From NCBI RefSeq assembly GCF_000002985.6, contig NC_003279.8:3968001-4032000 (forward strand): a DNA stretch of 64,000 bases, in the 5' to 3' direction. Made by a program: the position numbers and the translations under genes. This DNA is from Caenorhabditis elegans. Its lineage: Eukaryota; Nematoda; Chromadorea; Rhabditida; Rhabditidae. Below, piece by piece: positions 36,901-51,900 of this stretch (position 1 is the stretch's first letter; each line of letters starts with the position of its first letter). The notes below the pieces were generated by a model. That model searched no databases. It saw only the letters and a program-made list of their open reading frames with translations, and was not told where the DNA came from.

Positions 36901-39900
36901 CAACCAACTTTTTTTTCTTTCGAAATTCCCTTTTAAACCGAAAAAGCAAAGTTAAGGTCTGCCTAGTAAAAGAGAGAGAGAGAGGGAGAGAGAGAGATGA
37001 ATATGCAAATTTCGGGTTTCGGCAGTGTCGAAAATCACTTTTTTGGAACACTCTTGACATAAATAAAGTGGGTTTTTAATTTGCATGTTTAAACAGCAAC
37101 AATAAAAACAATTTCAGAAACATACAATTATGAGAGAGCTACAATGCGAATCAGAAAGATCCAAATTGGCCTAAAGTCTGAAGTCTGAAGTCTGAAATCT
37201 GGCCAACTACAGAAAAGTGTCAAAAAGTTCCTTTTCCAAACAAGTACATCCGGCCAATTAGATGTCTCTCGAAAAAATTGCCGTGGGATCAAGAAAAGAG
37301 CAAAACAATATAAAAGATGAAGAGGGGTGAGTGAAGGAAAAAAAAACGGAAGACGACAACGAATAAGAAGCGACGAAGAGAAGAGAAACACGATACTACG
37401 AATTAGGAATGCAAAAAAAAAAGAAGCATCGAAAATGGGGGAAGAGACACGGAGACAGGAGAGAAGGATCGATGCGGAGAAGCGCGCGGTGAGCCTGAAG
37501 CTGAAAGGAGCACACACACACAAACAGATATTAGAGCAGCAGCTTTACCAAGAAGACAACGAGAAGAAAAAGAAGAAAAAGAAGAAAAAGAAGAACTGAA
37601 CGGGAGGGACGGGGGACGCGCTGCTAGTTGTGGGATACGACAAAGTGATGAGAGGAGAGCAGAAGAGGGTGGTTGGGGTGAAGCGTGTGTGTGGAGCAAG
37701 CCTTTCAGATAAATATACATATATGGTAGCTGTGTGCTCGCCCGCCCGCTTCATCTCCTTCTCTCTAGTTTTGTCGCTGTCTCTCTCTCTCTCTCCCTCT
37801 TTTTAGGTTTCCTCTCTTCTTTTCCGCATCATTCGCAGCCACTCCACACCAGTAGCCAACAGCACAGCGAGCGATGAAGCCACCGCTGCCGCCGCCGCAG
37901 GGCAACAAAACTTTGCAAGTAGAAAAAGAAGAGAGACAAAGAAGAGAGAGAAGTCGTCGTCGTCGTGCGTCTCTCACTGTTTTTTGGTAATGGGACACGG
38001 GAAGGCGTTCGTCTTTTGAAACAGTAACTCTTTTTTACTTTGTTCAAAAGGTAACGAAAGCAGCAGAAAAAAAAACAAGCACGGACCCCTCCAAGTTCAG
38101 TGAAGCAGAATATGATTCGGAAACCGGAAGGAAGGAAAACGTGGGATTCAAGATTCAGGATTCAAGGACTGAGGAGCTGGTGTGGTGGTTACTGAGGTTT
38201 CCCCCAGTTTCCGGTGCATTGGAACGCTTTGAAAAAAAAAACGGGGAATTCCTTTACGTGTTAGGAATCGAATTTCACAGTCCGAGTGAGATCACATCTA
38301 ATTCCTCTACACTATAAAAGAAAAAAACTTTGAGGAAAAATTAGTTCGAAAACTTTCAAATGAACTCGATTCGTCATTTTGCTCCTATTTACTTCTCGTC
38401 GTCCTACGCCTCCCCTCCTCTCCCTATTTTCTGCTTCTACTTGACTTCTTTTTGCTTTTCTCGGGACCCCTCAATCAATTTCACCTCTCTCTCTCTATTT
38501 TTCTCCGAGGAGCATTTTTTTCGAAAAGCTGGAGCAAAAAAAAACTCCGAAGAGAGGGAGAGTGGGGTGCCGGTGAATGAATGATTCATGATTCACCATT
38601 TATGCCATTTTGAGATCAACTAAATATTTAGTAGTGATGGTGGTCCTCCTCACAACTTTTTGCAAAATAAGGGGCTTGATCTACAAGGTTTTTCACAAAT
38701 TAAATAGAAGATGAGAAGAAGAAGAAGAAGGAAAAATGGAAATCTCTACGATAGATCTTTTCTTTATTTTCCATTTATTTGTATTTATTTTTTCTCTTCA
38801 CTGAAAAATGAAAACGATCAATTTGCAGTTGGAATTATTGATTCTGTATAGTTAGAGAGCAAAACTCGAAGTGCATGCCCGTAGAGCCCGAGAGCCGGGG
38901 AAGGGAGAAAGACGGATCAGGATCGGCGGATTAAAAATGAGCTCGACGTCTCAACTATGAAGGATATGAAAACGGGAAGAAGAACAGCAGAGGAAATGAA
39001 TAGAGCAAGGACGAAGGAAGGCAAAAAAATGAAAAAGGGAAGAAGGAAGACATTTGTCGGGGGTCTTCAGTTTTACGACTCTTCTGGGGAAGGGTTCAGC
39101 ACCGCGGTTCAGAACAAGAAGAAAAAGGCGATGAAGGAGAAAAAGAGGGGCTCTTCCAAAGAGCTCCACTTCATTAAATGCTTCCGACGACACAACAGAA
39201 GCAGCAGCAAAAAATGGGAAGATGGAGCCGAGTAGTGGTGGACTGGCATCACCGTCGCGCACGCGCGAGAAAAATAGTGGAAAAAGGGTCCCGTTTTTTC
39301 AAGTTTCTCCCGGAGAACCAAGAGACTCCATTTTTCTCGCACACACAAAAAAAGAAGAAGGAGAAAAAAGTGACGATGCAGCAGCAGCGGCAGAAGCTCA
39401 AGAAGACGAAGAAGCCCCCTAGTCCTGACAAAATAGAAAAAATACACACACATTTCGCGCTGCTATCCGATAAAGATAGAAAGAGGACAAAAATTGAGCA
39501 TGGAACACGAAACGGAAGTCATCAGTATGTGTACTTTTACGGCGTATCGTGAAGCGGACAATGTCAAGATTGTCGGAACATACGGTAATTACAGGAATAC
39601 AGTGAAAAGGATTGGAGAATAATTGGGACTATTTGAATATTATTTTTAAAGTGGGGTAATGTCATACATTCATTGCTATGATGATAAATTAACCGAATAT
39701 CATAATAAAACTTTTCAAAAAAAACATAGGAAAATGTCAAATTTGGAGTCAAAAAGCGGGGAAAGCTCAATTTTTTTTGGAAGTCGTCAATCAAAATAAA
39801 ATTATTTTTCTAGTTTTATGTTCTGATATTGTAAAAAATGTTCATATTCCAACGTTGTAGGGGTTCGAACATGCGACAGTGTTTTAGATGATTCGAAAAG

Positions 39901-42900
39901 TGGCTCAAAGTTTTCTCCGATTTTTGACTAGAAACAAAAATTTTCTAACAATTTTTGAAAAGTTTTATTATGATCGTTGGTCGTTTTAACACCGTAGGAA
40001 TGGTTTTTAATCATTCCCCCTACTTACACTACTCCACTTTCAAATATCAAACTAATAGAAACACCTACGGAAATTTAGGGAATCTAGGGAATTTTAAGAT
40101 GCTCCTACCAAAATGACGTGATGTTTCTATAGAAATAAAACATACCTGAACTCCTGCTTACACCGTGGCATCAGATTAGCACACGGCATTGTTGGTCAAA
40201 CAAATAAAAAGTAACAATAATGGCGGTCGAACAGTAGGGAGAGAGAGAAAAAGGTTGAACAAAAAACCGTGATGATCGTGATGACGATGACGACAGAAAA
40301 AAGTTGGTAGCTAGAGAGACGCAGGCGCGACGCTTGCGAACAAAATCTTGTTCTTCGTCTCCTTTTTCTTACGTCTTCTTCTTCTCCTTCTTGTTCTTCT
40401 TTTTTTATTTCTGTAGGTGACAGTGGCGTCTACCCCCGCTATACCGATTCGAAAACAATTTGAGACAACAAGGCGGGGTCCTCAGATTTTTTCAAAACTT
40501 TCTTTGGCGCTAGTGGTGGCGGTAAATGAGTAGAGGAAGATGAAGAAGTGCGTGGGCACCGAGGAGCACACACACACGCACAGATTAATTTGCTCTTCTC
40601 ACCACACACCGAGTCTTCAGAATATGTCGTCCTTCCGGAAGATGTCGTCTTCTTTATTCGACAATAACTTAGGCACTCAATTGAAATGAACAAAAACCGC
40701 TGATGTTTTGATGTTTGCCAAAGAAAGTTCTCTTTTTTTGAAAGGAATGACTCTCTTTCAATTTGGTCTCTTCTCCTAACCACACTAAAAATGTTTATAA
40801 TACAGGCCGAGAGAGTAAGAGAGTGAATCAAGAGACACCCCGAAAATGGATGTATGTGCGAGACGTGGAGAAGGGACGGGTGTCTTCAACGACGAAAAAC
40901 ATAAGAGTTGATTCAATTGTGCCACCGTGCCCGGTGCATTTGTGTGGTGAGGGCTCGAAAGAAGAAGAAGAAATAGAAGGAGACTGTCATAATTCGATTG
41001 GGTACCATTTTTACGAGAGAAAGGGAAGAAGGAAAACATATCGAAAAAGAAGAAACGAACACGGAACAACTTTAAAAGGGAAGGAAGAAAGAGCAAAGTC
41101 TGGCGAGCAGCACCGGGAGATAATTGCTTCTTCTTTATGTCTCGAGAAGGAAATAAGCCCGACTTTCCACTGCCAAAGAAATAACCTACAAAACATCAAA
41201 AACTAACTTATGCGGAACGTTGAAACCAACCAGTTAGATGAGCAAACCATTTCCAAGGTGCAAAATGACCAAACATTACACCAATTTTGGAAAATATGAT
41301 ATTTCGAGTCGAAAACTTAGTGTTCACATAATTTTTTGAAAGACGAAATAAATAATTTTCCAAATTTTTTTGAAAATTGTTGTTATGTTTTGATCGTTTC
41401 TCCACTGTTGTAACATCACCTTTTGAGATGCAAATTTCCGCCTATTTTTTAGGAGCATTGGTCTTGCCACGGGGACACCAATTTATCGAGTTATGTAGCT
41501 AATCAACTTTGCAAATTAAATGAAAAATTGGTGCAAATTTTTTTTCTCATAGTAAGAAAATGTTTCATTGAGAGATGATAAAAACAATATAAAAAAAATC
41601 CCAGACTATCTCATTTGCAAAGTTGTTCTCCGTATTTCCCCCAACCTAACAGATTCCGTTTCAAAATTCCTACCATAGTTGTGTTACAGCATGAATCAAT
41701 GTTTTTTTGCAAGATAATAGATAAACGGAGTGAGTCACCACAAAACGCGCACGCGGGGAGACGAAACCAATTGCAATTCTGGTTGATGACGACGACGTCC
41801 ATCTTGGAAAGAAATGAGTAGGCAGTGGGGAAATGGTGGTAGTAAATAAAATTAACAATTGCTAAAAGAAAACGCTGATTGAGGACTAAAATAATCGAGA
41901 AGAAGCACAATGAAGACGTTGCTCTTACAAACCTGAGAAAGCCGCTGCAGAACATTTGGGATCCTATGAGTCACACGACTGTACAAGAAGAACCAACAGA
42001 AATACAACAGACGTCAAAAATGTGCAGAAAAAGACAAAAAGGTGCGTGGAGTAGGAGGAGGAGGTGTAAGCCGATAGAGTCGGGTCGTGAGGATCGGGGA
42101 AGAAAAATAGTTTGAAATTGAAATAATTGCTTTCGAATTAGAACTAGTAAAATGAAAACTCAAGAATCACAATTTTACAACCGAACAAAGTATAATAATA
42201 ATAATAAGTCCTCAGAAAATTTATGAAATTTGATCCGTCGAAAGAAAGAGAAAGACGACGGAAAACAAATATTTAAGACAATTTTCTAATAATGCTCAAT
42301 GAGCTTTGGGGGAAGTTCGTGATATTTCAAACGAAAAAAAAAACACATGAAAACCTTTTTTCGATGGAAAAATGAGAGAGGCAAGTTGGCGGAAGTCGAA
42401 ATTCTCGGCGAAGCGTTGATTTTGCTCTTTTTTCTTCATTCGTTGGGAATCGAATCAAGAAACGACAAAGGAAACGAAAATTCAGTTTTTTTCGACAGAA
42501 AAAATTTCGCTTCTTCTCATAATTTTTACAGAAATGGGATTTTTTTTTTGGGAAAAATAAAATAAATGTTTGCAACCAAAAATAGGGGCGAGAAATGAAT
42601 GAAAACTGATGTCCCATTCAGTTTTTCCATTTCAAGTACCCACTTACTTTTGATGCGTGGATCATCAAGATGGACAAAAAAAGAAGGAGAAAAGATGCAA
42701 AAATTGGGACAAAAAACGAGTGAAAAATATGAAGAGTGAAAGCAAATTCTCGAAAAAAAATTAAAATACTTACCGCAACGATTTTCGCTTCGACACCGTC
42801 GATCCCGAGGCATTCGAGTCGTCTGGGCGGTCAGGTACACTTCCAGATTCGGCTGAAATAAAATTCATTTATTTAGTTGATTGTGGAAAAACATAATCTA

Positions 42901-45900
42901 CTTTCTGGAAATTAATTTGCAGAAATTTTATAATTAAGTTGCGCCGAAACGACTTATTAGAGATGATTTTATTTTTTAAAGACTGACCTCTCATAAAAGC
43001 ACACGTTTTTAAATGGGTCTCGCAGCGATTTTAGTATATGCATTCGAGTATTTTTTTTTATTCGATAAAAGTTTTTATTTCAAAAATAAAATGAAGACTG
43101 ATTTTTTCGGTGCGAGACCCATTGAATTTCAGATTCCTATTATTACACAAACGCCAAAATATGAGAATTTTCGCTCATTTTAAGCCCTTGTGTCTTGCCA
43201 CGCTGTTGCTGTAATGTAAATCGTGTCGATTAAACTAGAAAGTTTAATAATTAAAACTACTACGACAAATAATTAAAGATGCATATACGTTTTACCATTT
43301 GAGTCATTTTTATAATCGATTACCAATCGGAGCCAACGACCAAAGTTTAAATATATATATTTTTTTCTACCATTATTATTATCCGTTCCACCAAGCGTCG
43401 TCTTCGTCGGCTGCACAATCGCCACGTCATGATCATGACTGTGTCGACTGGTGGACGAGGAAAACCACCGTCGTTTGATCGCAAACGACCATCGTTCCTT
43501 TTTCGAGGATTTAGTGGGTGTTGTACCGCCGCCACCTTCCGAGTCCGTACTGCCCTCCACAGTTTGAGACCGTCGCATCATGCGGCTGAGAATCATTGAC
43601 ATAGTTGGTGGAGGTGATAGAGAGATTTCATGAATATACAGTAAAAGGATAACAGATTTTTGGATTTAAAAACGATTTGATAGATGGAGAAGATGAAGTG
43701 AAGCAATATCGCACGGGGAAATCAAAGAGTTTTTTGTTTGTTTGTGTGTGTGTGTGTGTGTGTACGTTGAAACTTATTGTCATTCTTTGACCTCATTGGT
43801 TCGAGAAAAAAGGGAAAAGAGAAGAGGCTCAAGTGGTAAATTTCTGATATATGAAATGGTAAGTTGGGATGATAAAGAGAGTATATATGCCATTGAATCT
43901 TTTGATCAACAACGAGGAATAGGTTTTTCATGCGATTGCCACTTTCAAAAATTGATCCGTGTCAGGGAATGAGCCGAATTTTGAAATAAATCTAAAAAAA
44001 TTTTTTTTAAGTTTCTTCTGTGATTTATTATAATTTACTTCACTTTTAAGTGTTCTACAGTAAACATGACATTTTTTTATACAAAAAGTTGAAGGAAAAG
44101 CTTTTTAAAAATTGTAAAAATGAGACAAATTTTGCCAAAATAAAAATGTACAACTTGGAGGTACAATGAAAATTTCCAAATTACAGTACTAACTGTAAGA
44201 GAAAAAATCTGAAACTAAAGTGGAATTAGGTAAAACTGAAACAAGTTTCAACTCAAAATACGGCCAATACCACAGTACCTCCAAAACTTTCAAAAGGGGG
44301 CAACTGTCAAAAGTTCTAAGGATCAATTCGAGGCCAAATCGCCGTTTTCTCCATCCATCGCAGAGCCACGTGATTTTGCTCACAATGTAAAAAAAGAGAG
44401 AGAGAGACGTACTGCACAGAGTCAATAAAGCGCAAAATTTATTGGGGGACAGGGCCGCCAAGAATTTGTCATTTTTCATCAATTAAAAGAATATATATTC
44501 GTCCTTTTTTCATGAATTGTCGTCAAGGAGAAGAAATGACATTCTAGAAGGAAATTGCGAAAAAGGACAAAATTGGAAATGAGGGGAAAAATCGAATAGA
44601 TAAAGAAATGGCGCAAGAGTGGCCTCGGAAATGAGCCGTTTCTTTTATTCTCCTCCCAGTTTTTGCTCATTTCTTTTTTTGCTCTTTGTTGGCTGGAAGT
44701 GGCTCTATGTGCATTGCAGTGCACATCCAATTAATGAGTAATCCGAAAAAGGGATAATAGGAAGCTGCTAACATTTGCTAACAGTTGCAATGCACGAATG
44801 ATGCCCTAGTGAACACAATGGGTACATCAGGAATTAGGTAACTGTGAATTGGAAAAGTAAGGAAATCTCAGAAAGCCCGAAAAAAAAAACAGTTAGTCAG
44901 TTAGACACCACGGGGGGCACGCGCCGAGTATGTTGCTCTCTCACGGGCGCCCAGAGGGCACAGCAGCAGCGAGATTTGATGAGCACATACATACACACAC
45001 ACAAACTTTCCCGATCACTCTCGATTTTGCTCAGTGTATATCAATAAATATATACATAACCGCAACCAGCCAACCAACTAAAAAACCGCTGACAGTGGAA
45101 GAGAAACTGAGAAAAAGAAATTGGGAGAAAGAGAGCTCCGATCCGATATTTGTCATTGGTGAAAAAAAAAGAAAGATCGATCGAGGTTATAGCTACGTGC
45201 TCCAAGAGGTGTTCGCTGAGATTCTGCTACTTTGTTGGAACCCAAACGGATAAATTTCCCAATAAAAAACAACAAGAGATGGATTTCAATTAAGCGAGAT
45301 GAGACCACACAATTTGTAGGCATTGAACACACGACCGTTTGGTTTTTGGAAATTGGATATTTAGATACAAGCCACCACGCCTCCGGTGTCTTCCTCAATT
45401 TTTTCTAGACTAGAAAATATTGTAAATTCGAAACAAATTTTGCCGGGCCAGAAATAAGAACTTAATAAAAATAGAACAACTGGTTGTGTAACAAATTACA
45501 TGACATTTCAGTGTCAAACAACAATGCGAGTTCTTATTTTCGATTTATTAGATGGCCGCGACGGCCTATCGAGTAGAAATTTGTGTTTAGAGACTGGAAC
45601 TGTTCAATAAAAAAATGTATTCAAAAATTGAACTTTGTTCAGAGTTGACTGAGTTTTTAAGAGTTCACAGGTCGAAAGAATCGTAAAAATATTGTTTTCT
45701 GGGAAAGAAAAATTGTCTTTTATTCTAGGAAACTGCAGCAGCAAAAAAACAGTTTTCTGTGAAACCGATCTGCAGCAGCAAAACTGTGAATCTATGTGTG
45801 GTCTCTGCCATATTTTTCAATCAAGTAAACAAAACATATGGGGAAAGATTTCTGCGTCTCTTCAAATCACACACTGCCTGTCAATCACTACTTCTTCATT

Positions 45901-48900
45901 TTATCACTTTTTTCGGTGAAGAGTCTGAGCAAATAGAAACCTTTTTTTTTTGTTGCGTGGTAGTGGAAGATTTAGCAGCGGAGTTTATACGAGGAGCTGC
46001 TGGAGATCGCGACGAAAAAATATATATGGAAAAACTAATGGGGAGCAGCAGGTAGGATAGGAATATCCCCTGGTAAAGGGACCGGAATGACCAACTTCCG
46101 GAGAACTAGAAACATTAAAAAAGAGGACGGAGGGGTAGGATGTGTTGGAGTGTGTTGGAGATATAAACGAATGAAAACCTCTTTTTAGAGAAACACGTTG
46201 TTTTCTGCACCAAAGGAAGCAAAAAAGACGTCGTGGGAAAATGACGATAGACGAACAAATCCGCGCCCGGAGCAACCGAATCACGGGAGCAAATTTATGA
46301 GAACAGACAAGAGCACAGAAAAAGCAAAGATTACGGTGGATTTGCTGGAATTCCGTAACTTTCGAACGCTAGAAAACATCGAAATATTTTGATTTTGAAT
46401 TTTCGTTAAGTTTTTTCTGTTAAAAAAATATTTTTTGTTGGAATGCGTTTCCGAAAATTAAAAAAAAACTTTTTAATTTGAATTGCAATTTTCACCATGT
46501 GGCATTAATCTAAAATCGTTAAAAAATGTATTTCAAATTAAAAAAAAATTTTTTTTTCAATTTATAATTAAAAAAGTCCTCGAAAATTATTCGATTTTTG
46601 GTCTATATTGAAAATTGAAAATTTTTTTACAGACTTGAAAATTGACTTCTCAATTTAATAATCTATCAAGGTTTAAGATAATTACAAAACATCACTGCAT
46701 TATTAAAAAATATGTTGAATCTGATTTAAAAAAATTAATTGAAATTCTTTCAAAAATCAAAAATTGTAGAACTTTGCTAACAATAAACAATTTTTTTCTG
46801 ATTATCAGTTTTCCAAAAAAAAAAACTTCCGGAAAAAAACCTTGTTTTAAAAAAATTAAATTTCAAAAATGCCTCTGGATCACAAATGAAATACAAATTT
46901 GTTATTTTTCCGTGTCTCATCAATAATTTCAAAAATAACACGAAATGAATCAGGTTCAGACACCAAGGGTGGAGTGGGGAAATGACACGAAAAGAAGACG
47001 ACACAGCAAACAAAAAGCCGAGCTGAATTTGTGTGATGGACGAAAAATAAGAAAAAAGATCGCAAAATCCAGATGTCTGAGTGTGAGTGTGTGTCTTCTT
47101 ATTCCTCCAACCTCATTTTATGAAAAAGCCCGAGGATATGGGCTCCTGTTAATTTGAACGATAGTGAAAATTGAAAAACCATATATTTATATCACGACAA
47201 ACAAAACATTTCCTGTACAGCAGCAAATCATAAGGAAATAAATTTGAAACAAAAAGTAGGGAAAACAAAAAATAATGAGATCAAGTTGCAAAATAAATAA
47301 GGAGGTTGGCAATGATATGGCAAATCAAAATCTGATCAGTAGGGTTCAAGGAAAAAAACCCGAGGTGCTTTTCAGTCTAATAATGGAGGAAAAAAATGAA
47401 AGAGGAGAGTTGGAGATGGAGATGCAGGAATACAATTGTTTGCTTTTCCTCCATCTTCGTCGCCAACGTCGTATCCATCCAATTCATGGAGACAACAAAA
47501 AATCAAGAAGAAAATGAAAGAAAAAAGGACGAGGAGGACCTCTCCCTCTTCTTGCTCATTAAGCTTTGGGAGCTGCTCCGCACTTGGTTAATCAAGTTGG
47601 GAATATGATGGAGGAGAACTTGGAAGAAAAGAGGAGAAACAAGCAGGAAAAATCAAAGAAAAAAGAAAATGAGTAGAAAAAGTAGAAAAAGTAAAAGAAG
47701 ATGATGACGGTGATGAATGTAGCACATGCACGAATCACTGACACAACAACCACACGCACTCCTTACTCGCTGTTTTCTGAATTATTTAAAACTCTGACCG
47801 TTGGCTCACGAAATCGATATGTGCGACTCTCGAGGTTTTTTTTTCAACTTCTCGGCGGCACTTTGCTCGCCAAACAACTCTAGCGACAAAATTACCGAAA
47901 GGAAAATCAACAGAACTAAGCAAGAAATAAAAGAACTAACGTGGAGCAATTATGGAGGCGGGTACGAGTCCGTGTTTCGTTGGCTGATCACACAGTACCA
48001 CTTGCACGTATTCGGCACAATCGGTGGCTTGGTCTTCCACAATCTGTAAGTTATCGATATTTATTTGAAATTTTCTGAATCAGCAGTATAGAAAAGATAC
48101 AATTTCAAGGATTAAAAAATTAATCAAAATATTTCCAATTCATTATAATTCAAATTTAATTGACCAAAAGTTAGATTTTTCTATTATAGTTAAAACATTT
48201 ATATTAAAAGTTTACTATCAGATTCAACAAGAAAAACAAAATTGAAAAATCTTGAAAAGTTGAATAAAATTGAGCTTTATTGGACATAATCGAACACAAT
48301 TTTTGTTTTTTTGTGATTTCTAATTCTAGATCTCGAAGTTAAATTGCAGCTAAAACTTTGAAAATTTCCATAATCTACATAATTTCAAATGTTCAAGAAA
48401 AATTAATTTAATTTTTTTTACGCTCAATGAAAATAGAAAAACAGATAGAGGATCGGTAATTTTTGAAAATGTTAAATCAGTTTCAACAAGAAAAATTAAT
48501 AATTGAGGGAACACTCTTGTAAAGTTGAAGAACATTGTTTTGTTGGACATAATCGTACCCCATTTTTTTTGGTTACTACTCCTAATTTTTATTTTTTTGA
48601 AAAATTGATTTTACTAATTGCTCATAATTCAGTTACTGAAGAGTCAGTATAAAAAGTAGTTCGACTCTCGCAGCGCTCGTACCGTAGTCTATCGTACTCT
48701 TAACGTTAGTACGATTGCTGCGAGATATCAGGAATATGATTAAAAATTTCGTTGCCCGTAATGTATTTTTTTGCCACAAAGTTTCGGTTTTAATTCTACA
48801 GTAACTATATTTTTAATATTTCTCAAAATTTTCGGTATTCACTTTTACCAATAATTTTTTTTAATTCTAAAAACAAGATCTTACCTCAACTCGATCCCCT

Positions 48901-51900
48901 TTATGCACAGTCAAATGCCCTTCGACTTGTCCATCAAAATCTGCCGTCACGATCCAGACCTCCGATGACTGCTGCAAAATTTATGAATATTGTGGGTTAC
49001 TTTTCCAACTTTTTTCCCTATTTTTTCCTGTTCTGGGTCCCCCGGGGTCATCACACCCGCCACTCTAAACCATCAAATCTGTGACAGTTGTGTGAGATCT
49101 CTCGCTGGAAAAGTGTCATGTCGAACACATTTTTTGTCGCTGCCGAATCGAATTTCTTTATCCATCATAGACGGCAGCTTCTGTTCCACACACATACACA
49201 CACTTCTCATTCTCAAATATTAATGAATTCGTTCGCCATTGCGGAGTAAAAACACATGAATCTAGTTGTGTAAGCAGCGTTGCTCATATGTTTATGCTCT
49301 GTGCCCCCGATGCTGTTTCTCACCGCCGAATCATCAAACTCCATTCCATCGACGGTCAACTTGTCGGGCTTGGTCCCACCACGAAATGAGCTCGTCAGAC
49401 GGTTACGTGCTCTCGTGTACAGACTACCCGTTCTCGATCGTATCGATCGCCATGATTTTGAATAGGTTAACATTCTGCAAGAATCATCGGATCCTCGAAA
49501 CTTGACAATGATGATTAGGAGGAACGACGACGCAAAGATAGAGAGAGGGAAAAAGGAAAACAAAGAGAAAAATGAAAGTCACCACCATGAGAAACAGAGA
49601 AACAACTGCCGAGTAATTACATTTCAAAAGAAGAAAGAGTGAAAAAAAAGGAGAAGAAGAAGATGCGGATCAGATGGCTTTGTCGAATTGAGCCAAATGA
49701 GCAAAAAAAAAACTCCGAATTTTTTAGCTATTAAATACAAAGGTTCAGCACTTAAAAATTGAATCCTTCCCTCAAAAAAGAACAGAAAGTTCAAAGATTC
49801 AACACACCCTCGGGGCATGCCCTCGCCTGCCGATTTGCCGAAAAATGAATAAAAATAATAATCAATATCAATTTCATTCATTTCATGAAAACCTTTGGCT
49901 ACTCAATCTCTCTCACACAGCTCTCCTTTCATCGCTTCAGATCTAATTTTCACGCTCCACCTGTCTAGCATCACCGAAAAAAAACAGCAAGACAAACAGA
50001 GGGACGGGTCGAAAAGGCAAAAAAAAAACGACTAAGGATTTCTCATGGAAAACGAGCAAAATAAAAAAAGGAGAGAGAGAGAGAGAGAACAAGCTCAAAA
50101 AAAGGAAAATAGCTATCCAATAAAAGATACCTCCAATTATATTGTTGGGGTCCCTCTATTGAAGTACTTTTGCTCACAAAAAAATTTCGACCAAAAACAT
50201 TTGTTTGCCAGCTTGACTCATACAGACTAATCCGAATAGCCTGCTTGAGAAACACAATTTTGAAATTTTGTTTATGGGAAAAAAATCGCCAAAAATCAAT
50301 AATATGTGCATATATTCAACAAAAACACACGGGAGGGACACAGAATGTTGATGAAAACGAAACGAGGAGAAAAGAGCTGTGAGGGGCGGGGGCGCACAAA
50401 GCAGAGCAAAAAAAAACTATGAAATGGATACATGTACTAGGGTAAATATCAAGTGGTGATCCAATCCAAAGAGACACAATATAACATATATATTGACCAC
50501 CAATGTTTTATTTGGAGGCGGAGTCTTCTCTTACTGAATTATATTGTCTCGTCGAAATGTCAATGGGGTGAGGGGAAAAATGGAGCAAAAGTAGTGGGAG
50601 CTACAGATGATGAAGAAGATGGGAGAGGGCGTGGCGTAATAAGAGAAGAGCGCTGAACCAATTTGTCCATGCCGCCAATGGGGGGACAAAAATGGAGCCG
50701 CCAGAAAACGAAGAAGAAAACAATCACGTTAAGAAGCTGACTAGAAGAGGATTAAGAGGGCTCTAATAATGAATTGCTAGAGAAACAAAAAATTGAATGA
50801 CGCCGGCAGTGGTGGTTTAGTATAAATTGAGAGGGTGTCACAACAACAACAGTAAGTGGAGACCTTGTTCATGATAATCGTAGCCAATTATAGCAGGAGT
50901 TTGTGATGCTGGAGCTAATCTTTCACAGAGAAATGGAGACGACGTCTTGGCATCAACGAAAAAGAAGGAGTGGCGAACAAATATCAAACACCCCGGTGGG
51001 GGGACTACTCACATTTCCAACAACATCGCGACGAGGAGCGTAGGAAGGACGAAGAGTTGGGTGTCGGAATTCAGATGTGGGTGATGATGAAGAAGGAAGG
51101 CGTCGGTGGCGGATTAGGGGAAAATGAGAAAAAAGGGTATAAGAACACTGGAGTTGAATAGCTCATCATAATCGCGGTGTGGTGAGACCCAACGATGAAT
51201 AGAATAGTGCAGTCACGCGGAACAAACATATATATCAAGTCGATGAGACGCTCAAAATAGAAAATAGAGAGAGAAAAAACTTTTTTCAAACTTTTAACTA
51301 TGACGAGGCTTCAAGACTGGAGTACGGCCAGTGAAAGGAAATTATTAAAATAACCATTCATATAGTTCAAAAATTACAAAATATCAACAAAACTTCAAAA
51401 AAAAGACGACTTCAAAAAAATTGGTGAAAACTGAGTTTTCATCGCTTTTTCTCGAAATTAAAAAAAAAAAACTTTCCATTTATTTTTTGAAAAGTTTTTA
51501 TTCTGATATTTGGTTTTTAATATTTCCCCACTAGCCGTAGTCCACCGGTAAGCTGGGCATAGTTATGTCACTTTCAAAGCCTAAGGTGTTTTAAAATAAT
51601 AATAAAAAATCAGTGTTCCCAAGAGTGAGTGAGAGAGAGAGAGTGAATGAGCTTGAATCGTAATTAATTCATTTTCTCTTTTCATTCTCTGGCTGGTCAT
51701 TGCTTATTCCGAGTCATTATTGAAAAACAAACCTGGCCGGAAATAGTTTGTAAACTCGTATTTTCTTGAGCTAAAAAAATGGAAAGAAAGAAAATTAATT
51801 CAGCCTCTAACTGGAGGCAAAAGAGACACACACACACAAATCCAATCAACATATTACTGGAGAGCAGAGTCACTCTTAACCAGTGTCAGCCCGGGACGGA

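Larger units (their letters stand above)
36605..42773. other. 6.2-kb unc-73 intron, purine-rich on the plus strand
   Basis: Apart from the first exon at 40146-40189, no coding exon is supported. The plus strand is dominated by GA, GAA and GAAGAA runs (36750-37050, 37320-37600, 38700-38740, 38940-39430, 40220-40420), so the transcribed RNA is pyrimidine-rich. A foldback repeat lies at about 39590-40075. Confidence 0.55.
42853..47940. other. 5.1-kb unc-73 intron
   Basis: Contains the first exon 43371-43602, a MITE at about 43005-43127, a GT run near 43745-43762, a palindromic GGCCGCGACGGCC segment near 45553, and otherwise AT-rich DNA with purine-rich runs. No further gene is seen on either strand. 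Confidence 0.5.

Noticed and set aside
37327..37599. Lys/Glu-rich plus-strand frame in the 6-kb unc-73 intron
   Set aside because: Produced by the GA/GAA-rich tract; the composition explains the open frame.
39850..39905. GTTCGAACCCC on the minus strand resembling a tRNA B box
   Set aside because: No matching A box, anticodon arm or acceptor stem around it; it belongs to a foldback repeat.
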